A stretch of DNA of 64,000 nucleotides from Hymenobacter glacialis (lineage in GTDB: Bacteria > Bacteroidota > Bacteroidia > Cytophagales > Hymenobacteraceae), in the NCBI RefSeq assembly GCF_001816165.1, contig NZ_MDZC01000015.1, forward strand, positions 1 to 64,000, given 5' to 3'. Positions 56,224 through 64,000 of the stretch are shown here, piece after piece. The position numbers and the translations under genes are program-made. The notes under the pieces were generated by a model, which saw only the letters and a list, made by a program, of their open reading frames with translations, ran no database searches and was not told where the DNA came from. How positions within the stretch are numbered: the stretch's first letter is position 1; each line of letters begins with the position of its first letter.

Positions 56224-56778
56224 ATGATTGTACTGGAACCCTTCACGCCCACCGATTTCCCCCAACTTATTGACTGGGTGAGCGATGAGCGGCTGATGAA
56301 AGAATGGAGCGGCTCGATGTTTTCTTTTCCCTTGACCGAGGCCGGCCTTACGTGGTACATCGAGGATTCTAATAATCTGGAAGACCCCAGCGTATTCATT
56401 TACAAAGCCGTGGAATCTGCCACGGGCACCACGGTGGGTCATATTTCGCTGGGCGGCATCAGCCAGCGCGACCGGGCCGGCCGCATCACGCGCGTGCTGG
56501 TGGGCCACAGCACCGCCCGCCGCCGGGGCATCTGCCAGGGCATGGTGAAGGCCCTGCTGCGCATCGGTTTCGAGGACCTGAACCTGCACCGCATCAGCCT
56601 GGGTGTGTACGACTTCAACCACGCGGCCATCAACTGCTACCTGAAGGCTGGCTTCCAGCAGGAGGGCGTGATGCGCGACGTGGTGCGCCACGACGACGAG
56701 TACTGGAGCCTCATCGAAATGGGTATGCTGGAGGACGAATGGCGCGCCCGGCAGCCCGCGGCTATTTCCCACACGTAA
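56224..56778 (+). CDS. GNAT family N-acetyltransferase
   Basis: A 184-aa acetyltransferase of the RimJ/RimL-like type. The acetyl-CoA loop is in VGHSTARRRGICQGMVKALL; then NLHRISLGVYDFNHAAINCYLKAGF, the strand and helix typical of the family. The loop normally reads RGxG or RGxA; here the last residue is Cys. The substrate may be a protein N-terminus or a small amine. The start is the Met at 56224. Confidence 0.85.
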   Translation: MIVLEPFTPTDFPQLIDWVSDERLMKEWSGSMFSFPLTEAGLTWYIEDSNNLEDPSVFIYKAVESATGTTVGHISLGGISQRDRAGRITRVLVGHSTARRRGICQGMVKALLRIGFEDLNLHRISLGVYDFNHAAINCYLKAGFQQEGVMRDVVRHDDEYWSLIEMGMLEDEWRARQPAAISHT

Positions 56779-56897
56779 CGTGGCCTCGTTATTGTTAGGC
56801 CGGGGTTAGCTCAACTAAAATCTGATGCCTGCATGGTGTGCAGTCAATTGTTGTTAATTTGAGCCGCGTTGACTTCTTTGTCTAATCATTCTACGGT

Positions 56898-57635
56898 ATG
56901 AACTTTCGATTTTCGCTTCTGTTGGGTTTGTTGGTCACGGCGGCATCGGCCCATGCCCAGACTGGTATTGCAGACGGTGGGGCGGCGCAAGCCAACCTCG
57001 CCGCACTGACGGCAGGCTCGCCCGCTATGCTGCCCCGCGGCGAGAGCTACGGCATGAAGGGCTCGCCCTATGCCGATGCCCGCTGGCTGCCCGCCAAACT
57101 CACGCTCAGCAACAACCTGCCGCTGGCTCCCATTCCGCTGAAGTATGACGTGCTGGAGCACCGCTTGCTGATGCGCCCCCTCACCCGGGGCAACGATTCG
57201 CTATTGCTTGACGACCGGCAGGTGGTGAGCTTTGTGCTGATGGAGCCGCTTTCGGACCTGGGTCCGGCCCGGTCCCGCCTGTTCCGCCGCTTCCTGGAGG
57301 CACCCAACGAGCGGCAGCGCCAGGACTACGTGGAGGTGTTGCACGAAGGCCAGCATACCCTGCTGAAACACTACATCAAGTCGATGAAAAAGGCCGACTA
57401 CCAGGGCGCTTACAGCAACGACCAGCGCTACGATGTAATTGACGACAAAACAGTGTACTACCTACGCAGCCCGGCGGGCGTTCTGCAGCCCATAAAGCTT
57501 GGCCTCAAGCCCCTGCAGGCCGCCGCACCGGCCCTGGCCGATGCCCTAAAAACCGCTGTGGCCACGCAACGCCCCAAAACCGACGCCGATTGGGCCGCGG
57601 TGCTCCGCATGGTAGACCCCGCCCCGGCTAAATAG
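56898..57635 (+). CDS. Exported protein of unknown function
   Basis: A 245-aa protein with a signal peptide (MNFRFSLLLGLLVTAASAHAQ). The mature part begins TGIADGGAAQANLAALTAG and contains YGMKGSPYADARWLPAKL, conserved-looking acidic/basic helices, and a Lys-rich segment HYIKSMKKADYQGAYS. I recognise no family by name; similar proteins are common in Hymenobacter-like genomes. Its last 8 bp overlap the end of the convergent NAT gene. Confidence 0.7.
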   Translation: MNFRFSLLLGLLVTAASAHAQTGIADGGAAQANLAALTAGSPAMLPRGESYGMKGSPYADARWLPAKLTLSNNLPLAPIPLKYDVLEHRLLMRPLTRGNDSLLLDDRQVVSFVLMEPLSDLGPARSRLFRRFLEAPNERQRQDYVEVLHEGQHTLLKHYIKSMKKADYQGAYSNDQRYDVIDDKTVYYLRSPAGVLQPIKLGLKPLQAAAPALADALKTAVATQRPKTDADWAAVLRMVDPAPAK

Positions 57636-58416
57636 CCAGGGTGGCGGGCAGGTGAATGCCGAAACGGCTGGCCAGCGCCTGCTCGTATGCTGCCGCATTG
57701 GCCAGGGCCGTCGTACTGACGGTGCCATCGGCCCGGCGAATTTTCAGCTCCCTGTCAACCAGGCTGAGGCGGCAGTCGGGAGCTGCCAGGGTAGTGATGC
57801 GCTGCTTGCGAAAGGGCGAATCGGGTGATTGCGAGTAGTAAAAATTCATCATCTGGTAGTCGCTGGGCTGTGCTTCATCCAGGGTGAAGGTGTAGAGGCT
57901 TTGCCACTCGCCCAGCAGGTGCAGCTGCAGGTGAATGTTGTGCTGCGGGGCCGCCTGCAGCCGGTACCGGTCGAAAAACTGCTGGTGCTCGGGCCCCGTC
58001 ACCAGCGGAATGGGCTCGATGAGCCCGTTGGCGCCAAAGCCCAGGTCGGCCAGCCACGGCTTGCCCGCCACTTCCACCAGCAGCACCTGGTGGGCGCGGG
58101 GCCGTAGCGGGTAGCCCGCCAGCAGGTTGCGCCCCACCAGGGGCGTGACCGTGAACCCCAGCTGCTGCAGCACCAGCCGAAACAGGCCGTTGAGCTCATA
58201 GCAGTAGCCGCCCCGCCGCTCCTGAATCAGTTTCTGGGCCAGGCTGGCGGGGTCGAGGCCAATGGGCCGGTTGAGGTGAATGTCGAGGTTTTCGAAGGGA
58301 ATGCTGAACGCCTGCGCCCGATGCAGGCCCACCAGCGTGGCCAGGGAGTGCGTGAGCGGGCCCTGGTAGCCGATGCGCGCGGTGTAGGCGGCAAGGTCGA
58401 GGGGAGAGTGAGACAT
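57628..58416 (-). CDS. Arylamine N-acetyltransferase
   Basis: A 262-aa cysteine enzyme that moves acetyl from acetyl-CoA to arylamines or hydrazines. The catalytic triad is visible: Cys in RRGGYCYELNGLF, His in RAHQVLLVEV, Asp in WLADLGFGANG. The N-terminal FSIPFENLDIHL is typical. Start at 58416 (MSHSPLDL). Confidence 0.92.
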   Translation of the reverse strand: MSHSPLDLAAYTARIGYQGPLTHSLATLVGLHRAQAFSIPFENLDIHLNRPIGLDPASLAQKLIQERRGGYCYELNGLFRLVLQQLGFTVTPLVGRNLLAGYPLRPRAHQVLLVEVAGKPWLADLGFGANGLIEPIPLVTGPEHQQFFDRYRLQAAPQHNIHLQLHLLGEWQSLYTFTLDEAQPSDYQMMNFYYSQSPDSPFRKQRITTLAAPDCRLSLVDRELKIRRADGTVSTTALANAAAYEQALASRFGIHLPATLAI

Positions 58417-58452
58417 GGGCGGCAACGCGAAAGGCGGGGGATTCCAGCTGAA

Positions 58453-59322
58453 TTACGCCAGAAAAGACGTGCCAGTCAACTGCTCACTGAGCAGCCACAA
58501 CTCCCGGGCGTGCGCCAGCGTGTTGAAGGGGTGCTTCACGGCACGAGGCTTTTTCTTGGCGAAGTACCCGCCGCTGACCGTGGCCACCTCGGGCGCGGTG
58601 GCTAGGAAGATGCTGGTTTCGGCACCCTTTTCCACCGAAATCATAAAAGGCCGCGCCAGCAGCAGCAGCTGGCTGAATAGCCCGCCCGCACCGGCGCCAA
58701 AGTTGCTGGCCACCACGCCGGGGTGCACGGCATTGGTGGTAACGCTGTGGAGGCCGTGGGCGCGCAGGCGCCGGGCCAGCTCCTGCGTGAAAAGGATGTT
58801 GTAGAGCTTGGTATTGCCATACACCCGCATGGCGCTGTAGCTCCGCTCGGACTGAAAATCGGCCAAATCGGGCCGGGCAAAATTGTGGGCCGTTGAGGAG
58901 AGGTTGACGACCCGGGCGGCCGGGCTGGCGCGCAGCTTGTCCAGCAGCAGGGACGTGAGCAGAAACGGCCCCAGGTGGTTGGTGGCCACGCCCAGCTCGT
59001 GGCCGTCGACCGACACCTGCCGCTGCGCCCCAAACAGCAGGCCGGCGTTGTTCACCAACACGTCGAGGCGGGGGTAGCGGGCATTGAATTCGGCCGCCGC
59101 CCGGCGCACCGACGCCAGGTCGGCCAGGTCGGCCAGCAGCACATCCACGCGCTGGTGCCCGGCGGCGGCTTGAATTTCGTGCTGCGTGGCGGTGGCTTTG
59201 TCGGCGTTGCGAGCCAGGAGCACTAGGTGGGCGCCCTTTTTGGCCAGCTCGGTGGCGGTTACTTTGCCAATGCCGGAAGTGGCGCCGGTCACGAGGATAA
59301 TTTGATGCTGAAGGTCGGACAT
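58453..59322 (-). CDS. SDR family oxidoreductase (retinol dehydrogenase-like)
   Basis: A 289-aa classical short-chain dehydrogenase. NAD(P) loop TGATSGIG, LLARN at strand 2 (suggesting NADP), NNAG, and the catalytic pair in YGNTK. It resembles the WWOX/retinol-dehydrogenase subgroup (VATNHLGPFLLTSLLLDKL). The substrate is unknown. It lies 36 bp upstream of the NAT gene on the same strand. Confidence 0.9.
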   Translation of the reverse strand: MSDLQHQIILVTGATSGIGKVTATELAKKGAHLVLLARNADKATATQHEIQAAAGHQRVDVLLADLADLASVRRAAAEFNARYPRLDVLVNNAGLLFGAQRQVSVDGHELGVATNHLGPFLLTSLLLDKLRASPAARVVNLSSTAHNFARPDLADFQSERSYSAMRVYGNTKLYNILFTQELARRLRAHGLHSVTTNAVHPGVVASNFGAGAGGLFSQLLLLARPFMISVEKGAETSIFLATAPEVATVSGGYFAKKKPRAVKHPFNTLAHARELWLLSEQLTGTSFLA

Positions 59323-59415
59323 AAACGAAAATGCAAATAAAGAATGAGTACCTGCGTAGACGTAACTCCGGGCGCAATGCTTGGTTTAATTGATTTCGCG
59401 CCCGACTTTGGCCCC

Positions 59416-60048
59416 ATGAAAGCCCTTCTGCTCATCGACATTCAAAACGACTTTGTGCCCGGCGGCCGGCTGGCCGTGCCCGGCGGCGATGCTATCATTC
59501 CGCTTGTCAACAGCTTGCAGACGAAATTCGACCTGGTGGTGGCTTCGCAGGACTGGCACCCGGCCGGGCACCTGAGCTTTGCCAGCAGCCACCCGGGCCG
59601 GGCACCGTTTGAGCAAATTGACCTGCACGGCCTGCCCCAAACGCTCTGGCCCGACCACTGCGTGCAGGAAACCCCCGGTGCCGCCCTCCACCCCGCCCTG
59701 GATACCCGCCGCGTGGAAGCCATTTTCCGCAAAGGCATGGCGCCGGACATCGACTCCTACAGCGCGTTCTTCGACAACGGCCACCGCAAAGCCACCGGCC
59801 TCACCGCCTACCTGCGCGGCCGCGGCGTGACAGATGTGTACCTGGCCGGCCTGGCCGGCGACTTTTGCGTGTACTTTTCGGCGCTCGATGCCCTGGCCGC
59901 TGGCTTCACCACCCACGTCGTCACCGATGCAACCCGCGCCATCAGCGACGATGGTTTTCGCGCGGCCCTGGCCGATATGGAAACAAAGGGAGCCCACCTG
60001 GTACTAAGCAGCGACTTGGTGGCTGACCCCGGTGCGCTACTGAACTAA
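59416..60048 (+). CDS. pncA: Nicotinamidase
   Basis: Converts nicotinamide to nicotinate for NAD salvage. The 210-aa protein has the triad Asp (LLIDIQNDFVPGG), Lys (IFRKGMAPDID) and Cys (GLAGDFCVYFSALDA), and the metal site in QDWHPAGH. The start is the Met at 59416, before KALLLIDIQ. Confidence 0.94.
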   Translation: MKALLLIDIQNDFVPGGRLAVPGGDAIIPLVNSLQTKFDLVVASQDWHPAGHLSFASSHPGRAPFEQIDLHGLPQTLWPDHCVQETPGAALHPALDTRRVEAIFRKGMAPDIDSYSAFFDNGHRKATGLTAYLRGRGVTDVYLAGLAGDFCVYFSALDALAAGFTTHVVTDATRAISDDGFRAALADMETKGAHLVLSSDLVADPGALLN

Positions 60049-60097
60049 GCCCCAGCCGCGACCAACGCCCCCCCCGGCTACCCCGTACTGCTACCCT

Positions 60098-60952
60098 ATG
60101 GATTCTCGTCTCCGCGACACTACCCCTGGCTGGAAAGAAAGGGCTTACATCATCATTTTTGAGTCGGACACCCACGCGGGCCGGCTCTACGACATCGTGT
60201 TGCTTACGGTGATTGTGCTGAGCGTGGCCACGGTGATGCTGGACAGCGTTAGCACCATCAACGCAGCATACGGCGCTTTTTTGCGCGTGCTGGAATGGTT
60301 TTTCACCCTCCTTTTCACGCTGGAATACTTGGCCAGGCTGGTGGTGACGCGCCGCAAGCTGGCCTACGCCTTCAGCTGGCTGGGCATTATCGACTTCCTG
60401 TCCACGGGGCCGGCGCTGGCGGCCCTGGTGTTCTCGGGCGGGCACTACCTGCTGGCCATTCGCACGCTGCGCTTGTTGCGCATGTTCCGCATTTTCAAGC
60501 TGGGCAAGTTTGTGGGCGAGGGCGAATTTATTGTAGACGCGCTCAAGGCCAGCCGATTCAAAATCATGGTTTTCCTCACGGCCGTGCTCACGCTCACCAT
60601 TGTAATGGGCACGCTGATGTACGCCATAGAGGGTGGCGAGCACGGCTTCACCAGCATCCCCAAAAGCGTGTACTGGGCCATAGTCACAGTAACTACCGTG
60701 GGCTACGGCGACATTTCACCGGTTACCATACTCGGCCAAACCCTGGCTTCCCTGCTGATGGTGATGGGCTACGGCATCATTGCGGTGCCCACGGGCATCG
60801 TATCGGCCCAAATGGCCATGCCGACAAGAGCAGCGGCTGCCGCCGCAGCCGCTGCAATTCCGACTTACAAAATGGCGGCCTGCCAGGGGTGCCAGGCCAC
60901 CAACCACCGGCCCGATGCCGCGTTTTGCTGGCGCTGCGGCCAGCCGCTGTAG
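60098..60952 (+). CDS. Voltage-gated K+ channel with C-terminal zinc ribbon
   Basis: A 284-aa channel subunit. S1-S3 cover about 30-115, the S4-like segment RTLRLLRMFRIFKLGK is near 122-137, the pore helix and filter TTVGYGD are at 199-205, and S6 follows (about 213-240). Unusually, an Ala-rich linker (245-253) leads to a four-Cys zinc ribbon (CQGC at 262-265, CWRC at 277-280). The ribbon probably lies in the cytoplasm. Confidence 0.9.
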   Translation: MDSRLRDTTPGWKERAYIIIFESDTHAGRLYDIVLLTVIVLSVATVMLDSVSTINAAYGAFLRVLEWFFTLLFTLEYLARLVVTRRKLAYAFSWLGIIDFLSTGPALAALVFSGGHYLLAIRTLRLLRMFRIFKLGKFVGEGEFIVDALKASRFKIMVFLTAVLTLTIVMGTLMYAIEGGEHGFTSIPKSVYWAIVTVTTVGYGDISPVTILGQTLASLLMVMGYGIIAVPTGIVSAQMAMPTRAAAAAAAAAIPTYKMAACQGCQATNHRPDAAFCWRCGQPL

Positions 60953-60997
60953 CGCGCCCTGCCGGGGAGCAATGGCTTGGGCAAGCGCCGCGCGGTA

Positions 60998-61822
60998 CTA
61001 CAGCTGCTTGGTGAGCCGCAAGCCGCTGTAAGAGTGGCCGTTGATATTCAGCCCCTGCATGGGCACCATGCTCACGCCCCGGCTCCGGCCTACCTTATGC
61101 AGCTGCGGCACTACAATGCCCAGGGTAGCGCCCACGGCGTAGCCGACCATGTTATCGGTGAGAAAGTGCTTGCCGGCCTCTATGCGGTAGTAGCCCACAG
61201 CGACGGGCACAAGGGCCGCGGCACCCCATACAAAGGGCTCGGCCGACGAGCCGGGGTTGAAGTCGTGAAAGACCTTGGCGGCAAAAAACGTGGCCGCGGC
61301 CGTATTCGCGGTGTGTCCGCCAAAAAAGGAGTTAGTCGCGATTTTGCCGTTGCGCCCCCCGCCGCCTTCAGTGCCATAGAGGTAGGGACGGTAGCGATAC
61401 ACGTTGCCCACGGTCATGGTGAAAATGGCATTATTCGCCATCATGGTTTGGAGGTAGAGGCCCAGCACCTGGCCGTAGCGGCCGCGCACTTCGGGGTTGA
61501 GGGCCAGCAGGCCGGGCGCAATCAGCAGCGTGGGATAGGCGAAGATGTCGCTGATGGTTTGGGCACGTTCGCTGAATTTGCCGGCCGCGAAACGGTCAAT
61601 TTTGGGAATGTCGTTGCGGTCGAGGGCCGCCAGCTCGGCATTGGAGAGGCCGTTTTTCTGCTGTACCAGGTACAAACCCGCGGCGCTGATAGCCCCCAGA
61701 CCGACGGTAATGCCACCGTCTACGAGGAAGTCGGTTTTGTAGGGCGAAGGGGATTTTTGTGCCTGCGCGGCCTGGCCCGTGAGCAGCGCCCCCGATAGGG
61801 CAATTGAGAAGAAAAACTTCAT
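60998..61822 (-). CDS. PAP2 family phosphatase
   Basis: A 274-aa exported or membrane-linked acid phosphatase-type protein. The three PAP2 motifs are recognisable: YRYRPYLYGTEG (first), SFFGGHTANTAAATF (second, GH) and YYRIEAGKHFLTDNMVGYAVGA (third, with His and Asp). Probably acts on lipid phosphates in the envelope. ATG at 61822. Confidence 0.82.
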   Translation of the reverse strand: MKFFFSIALSGALLTGQAAQAQKSPSPYKTDFLVDGGITVGLGAISAAGLYLVQQKNGLSNAELAALDRNDIPKIDRFAAGKFSERAQTISDIFAYPTLLIAPGLLALNPEVRGRYGQVLGLYLQTMMANNAIFTMTVGNVYRYRPYLYGTEGGGGRNGKIATNSFFGGHTANTAAATFFAAKVFHDFNPGSSAEPFVWGAAALVPVAVGYYRIEAGKHFLTDNMVGYAVGATLGIVVPQLHKVGRSRGVSMVPMQGLNINGHSYSGLRLTKQL

Positions 61823-62133
61823 CAAATGGGTAATATTTAGAGTGGAATTAAGCTGAACGCAAAAAGCCGCTTTTGAGTTAGCCGAGCCACCTTTATGGGG
61901 TTATTTGCGTTGTTCGAACTTGTGTGCTGGTCAATGATTTTTTTGGGTCTGGCCTAGCCGCACCAACTTTTTATCAGTAAAAACAATGTTACTCAATTAA
62001 TTTTATCTAATTGAAAATCAAAATTATAAGCTGATTTTGATTTTCAAATGCGTTTAAAAAGCAAAGCTGAGAACAGGAAAGAAAGTCTTCAGCCCGATGC
62101 AGCACTTATTTATAAAAAGCTGCCTTTGCCTGA
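61823..62133. other. AT-rich intergenic region
   Basis: About 310 bp between two minus-strand genes. It is AT-rich around 61975-62055. I see no ORF, RNA or strong promoter box in it. Confidence 0.5.
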
Positions 62134-62871
62134 CTAGCGTACCACTACCAGCGCGTCCTTGCGCATCCAGCCGGTGGTGGTGACGTTCTCCCAGTTGGTG
62201 AAGGTGACGTAGACGGCCGCGCCGCGCTCTTCGCCCAGGCGCACTTTGTCGCCGCGCACGCAATGTGCTTTGCGGGGAGTGGCAAGGTCCGGGGAGTTGT
62301 GGAAGTACGCACGGGCGGTCTGAACCACGGCGCGGCGGGCACCGCTGGTGGCCGCTGGTGGCGGGAAACTGCCGGCGCGCGGGGCCGCGTCGGGAGCGGG
62401 CGGCTCGGCGGGGGCCGTGGCTGCAGGTGCCGAAGCTGCGGCCGGGCGCTCGGTAGCGGTGCTGAGCTCCTGCCGCTTAAGCCAGCCGGTGCTGCGGTTG
62501 CCGGCGGGGTCCACGGAACCGGTTTTCACAAAGCCGTTCCATTCGCCTTCGCCGTAGAAAACATCGCCGCGCCGCAGGTATCGACCGTTGGGAGTAGACT
62601 GCTCGGGATTGTCGAAGAAATAGGCCGTGCCCACCGCCACGCGGTAGCGTCGGCCCACGGCGGTGAGGGGCCCCGTTGGCTCAATTGAGGAAGAAGATTC
62701 GGGATTATCAGGGGCAGTAGCTGAGGATTTGGGCAACGTAGCGGAATGCCGGTCTACCACCAGCTCCGAGTTGCGGCGACGGGTTTTGTCGTCGGAACAG
62801 GCCCCCAGCACGGCCAGGAGCCCACCGCCCACCACCACCCATCGCCGCACCACTCCCCCACACCTAGGCAT
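62134..62871 (-). CDS. Lipoprotein with two SH3-like domains
   Basis: A 245-aa product. Signal and lipobox VVVGGGLLAVLGAC (Cys near 24), then an SH3-like domain (about 75-135; AYFFDNPEQSTPNGRYLRRGD..STGWLKRQEL), an Ala/Pro-rich linker, and a second SH3-like domain (about 175-245; ARAYFHNSPDLATPRKAHCVRGD..TTTGWMRKDAL). The two domains are clearly related duplicates. Probably a cell-wall-associated binding protein. Start set at 62871. Confidence 0.78.
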   Translation of the reverse strand: MPRCGGVVRRWVVVGGGLLAVLGACSDDKTRRRNSELVVDRHSATLPKSSATAPDNPESSSSIEPTGPLTAVGRRYRVAVGTAYFFDNPEQSTPNGRYLRRGDVFYGEGEWNGFVKTGSVDPAGNRSTGWLKRQELSTATERPAAASAPAATAPAEPPAPDAAPRAGSFPPPAATSGARRAVVQTARAYFHNSPDLATPRKAHCVRGDKVRLGEERGAAVYVTFTNWENVTTTGWMRKDALVVVR

Positions 62872-63546
62872 CGGCCTCTGGGAACGGGCCGCGCTCGGAA
62901 CTGCAGAACGGAACAAAGAGGCGGCGAGAGGGGACAGCATTTTCGTATGGCTTAGCGGACTTTTCCATACGTACTGCAAAATCTTACGGGGGTTTCACCG
63001 CCAGCATCCATTTTGCTTAATGGCCCAAGACGTATTCAGGCCAGGCGAAACAGGGTCGGACAGCGGATAGCAAGTCGTTGCTCAGGAAGCTTAAGGTGAG
63101 GCTGTCGCTGTTGCCAGTTTGGATTTTGGTGGAGTGTAACGTCATCCACAGGGATGTTTCAGGCCGAAACGCGCCAATGGCCGCTCACGTAACCAGCAAT
63201 GGCGCGTACCCGACCCCAAACGTAAACCCCGTGGCCAGAACCAGCCCCTTGGGTGAGGCCTCGCTCTTGCTGGCGCCCCGGTAGCAAACGCCGTCCACGC
63301 TGGCCTGCCCCAGCCCCAAAAGGGGCACCGCAGGGAGGACAGTGCGTGGCCAGCCGCTGCCAGCCGGCCAGGGCCAGCCCCTTCATAATGAGGTACCACA
63401 GCTCAACAAAAAAGCCAACCCGAGGGGTGGCATCAACAGGAAATAGAAGTTCATGGCTTCGCATTCAGCCCGCAAAATCATACGTAGCAGCCGCAGCTTA
63501 TTGTGGCGCTCGTAGGCCACCACCTGGCGCAGCTGCTACTGGCGGG
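62872..63546. other. Region without a supported gene
   Basis: About 675 bp. The minus strand has several overlapping short ORFs in different frames. One 32-codon ORF (63481 to 63383) encodes a Leu-rich peptide with an LSCGTSL end, and a second frame just downstream reads smoothly for about 40 codons, so a frameshifted, decayed gene is possible, but I cannot name it. Confidence 0.35.
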
Positions 63547-64000
63547 CTAGCAGGGAGAGCCAAACAGGACCTCCAGCAAGCGGCCGTTTCGAAAGAGCAG
63601 GTTTAACGAAGCGTCCAGTTCTATGCCTTTGTCGTGAAGGGGCACGCTCATTATTTCCGCCGAACGGCCTTCGTAAAGCACGGTATCGGGCTTGGCCGAC
63701 ATCGGGTAGAAGCGGCGAACGTCTCCAAGGGTAGTGTTCTTATTGAGATTCAGCTTGCCCACCTTGCCCTGGAACTTACCCGAAGTAACGTCGAAGCCGG
63801 ACATTGTTGCCTGGTTTTCGTTCACTTCGTACGTGGTACGGCCATAGAACCACAGGCGGCTGTCGGGGCCGTTTACTGTCCCTAGTTCGCCACCGCACTC
63901 AAATGTGGTTTTGGAAATGCTATCGGGCCGCCCTAGCTGGCTTTCCAGCTGCTGAACGGTCAGCAGCTCCTTGTGATTGCCGTTGACGGTAAGCGTATTC
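63547..64000 (-). CDS. Hypothetical protein, N-terminus cut by the window edge
   Basis: 150 codons are visible, open from base 64000 to the TAG at 63547. The product includes KELLTVQQLESQLGRPDSIS, RLWFYGRTTYEVNEN, KNTTLGDVRRFYP and LLEVLFGSPC. A GTG at 63825 could be mistaken for a start, but the frame stays open upstream and looks coding. Family unknown. Confidence 0.65.
   Translation of the reverse strand, partial: NTLTVNGNHKELLTVQQLESQLGRPDSISKTTFECGGELGTVNGPDSRLWFYGRTTYEVNENQATMSGFDVTSGKFQGKVGKLNLNKNTTLGDVRRFYPMSAKPDTVLYEGRSAEIMSVPLHDKGIELDASLNLLFRNGRLLEVLFGSPC

Overview
The window reads as a chromosome segment of a GC-rich Bacteroidota, most like Hymenobacter or a close Cytophagales relative. 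Signs of this are a SusC/SusD/SusE-type trio, proteins with C-terminal type IX secretion (T9SS) sorting domains, a DUF2027-Smr fusion, a fused E1 alpha/beta dehydrogenase, promoters of the TTTG / TAnnTTTG type, and almost no Shine-Dalgarno sequences. No phage, plasmid, CRISPR or complete insertion sequence is present.

Layout. 1-6600 (minus strand): trpE-G-D-C-F-B, read leftward from a promoter, a short leader ORF with three consecutive Trp codons and an intrinsic terminator, which looks like a complete trp attenuator. trpA is not in the window. Three of the operon's gaps hold copies of one palindromic element. 6700-8660: secreted CBM20-esterase and a secreted protein of unknown function. 9217-20400: alpha-glucan locus A (SusC, SusD, SusE-like, a T9SS cargo protein, a BadF-type sugar kinase and a large secreted GH13 amylase). 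20500-31400: mixed housekeeping genes (DUF2279, DUF2027-Smr, M1 peptidase, subtilase, RNase P RNA, cytochrome c plus PQQ-type dehydrogenase, NtrC-like response regulator without a DNA-binding domain). 31461-32142: an AT-rich single-gene unit with the anatomy of an integron cassette. 32248-47080: LuxE-like ligase, E1 fusion, DUF1573, VOC protein, alanine dehydrogenase, LtaS-like transferase, CotH-like protein, phosphodiesterase, AMP nucleosidase, amidohydrolase. 47231-52500: alpha-glucan locus B (GH97, GH13 lipoprotein, MFS transporter) on the minus strand. 52769-64000: tRNA-Ser, asparaginase, malate:quinone oxidoreductase, a decayed SDR gene, GNAT, NAT, SDR, nicotinamidase, a K+ channel with a zinc ribbon, PAP2, an SH3 lipoprotein and a gene cut by the window edge.

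How they work together: loci A and B together can bind, cut, import and phosphorylate starch or maltodextrin. SusC/D/E and the surface amylase capture it, the lipoprotein GH13 and GH97 release glucose, and the MFS carrier and BadF kinase may take up and phosphorylate sugar. The most interesting non-coding signals are the trp attenuator, the cassette with its attC-like site, eight copies of a palindromic repeat of about 90 bp, several other inverted-repeat elements, and a 29-nt copy of the rnpB 5' end placed 2.1 kb upstream of the real gene.
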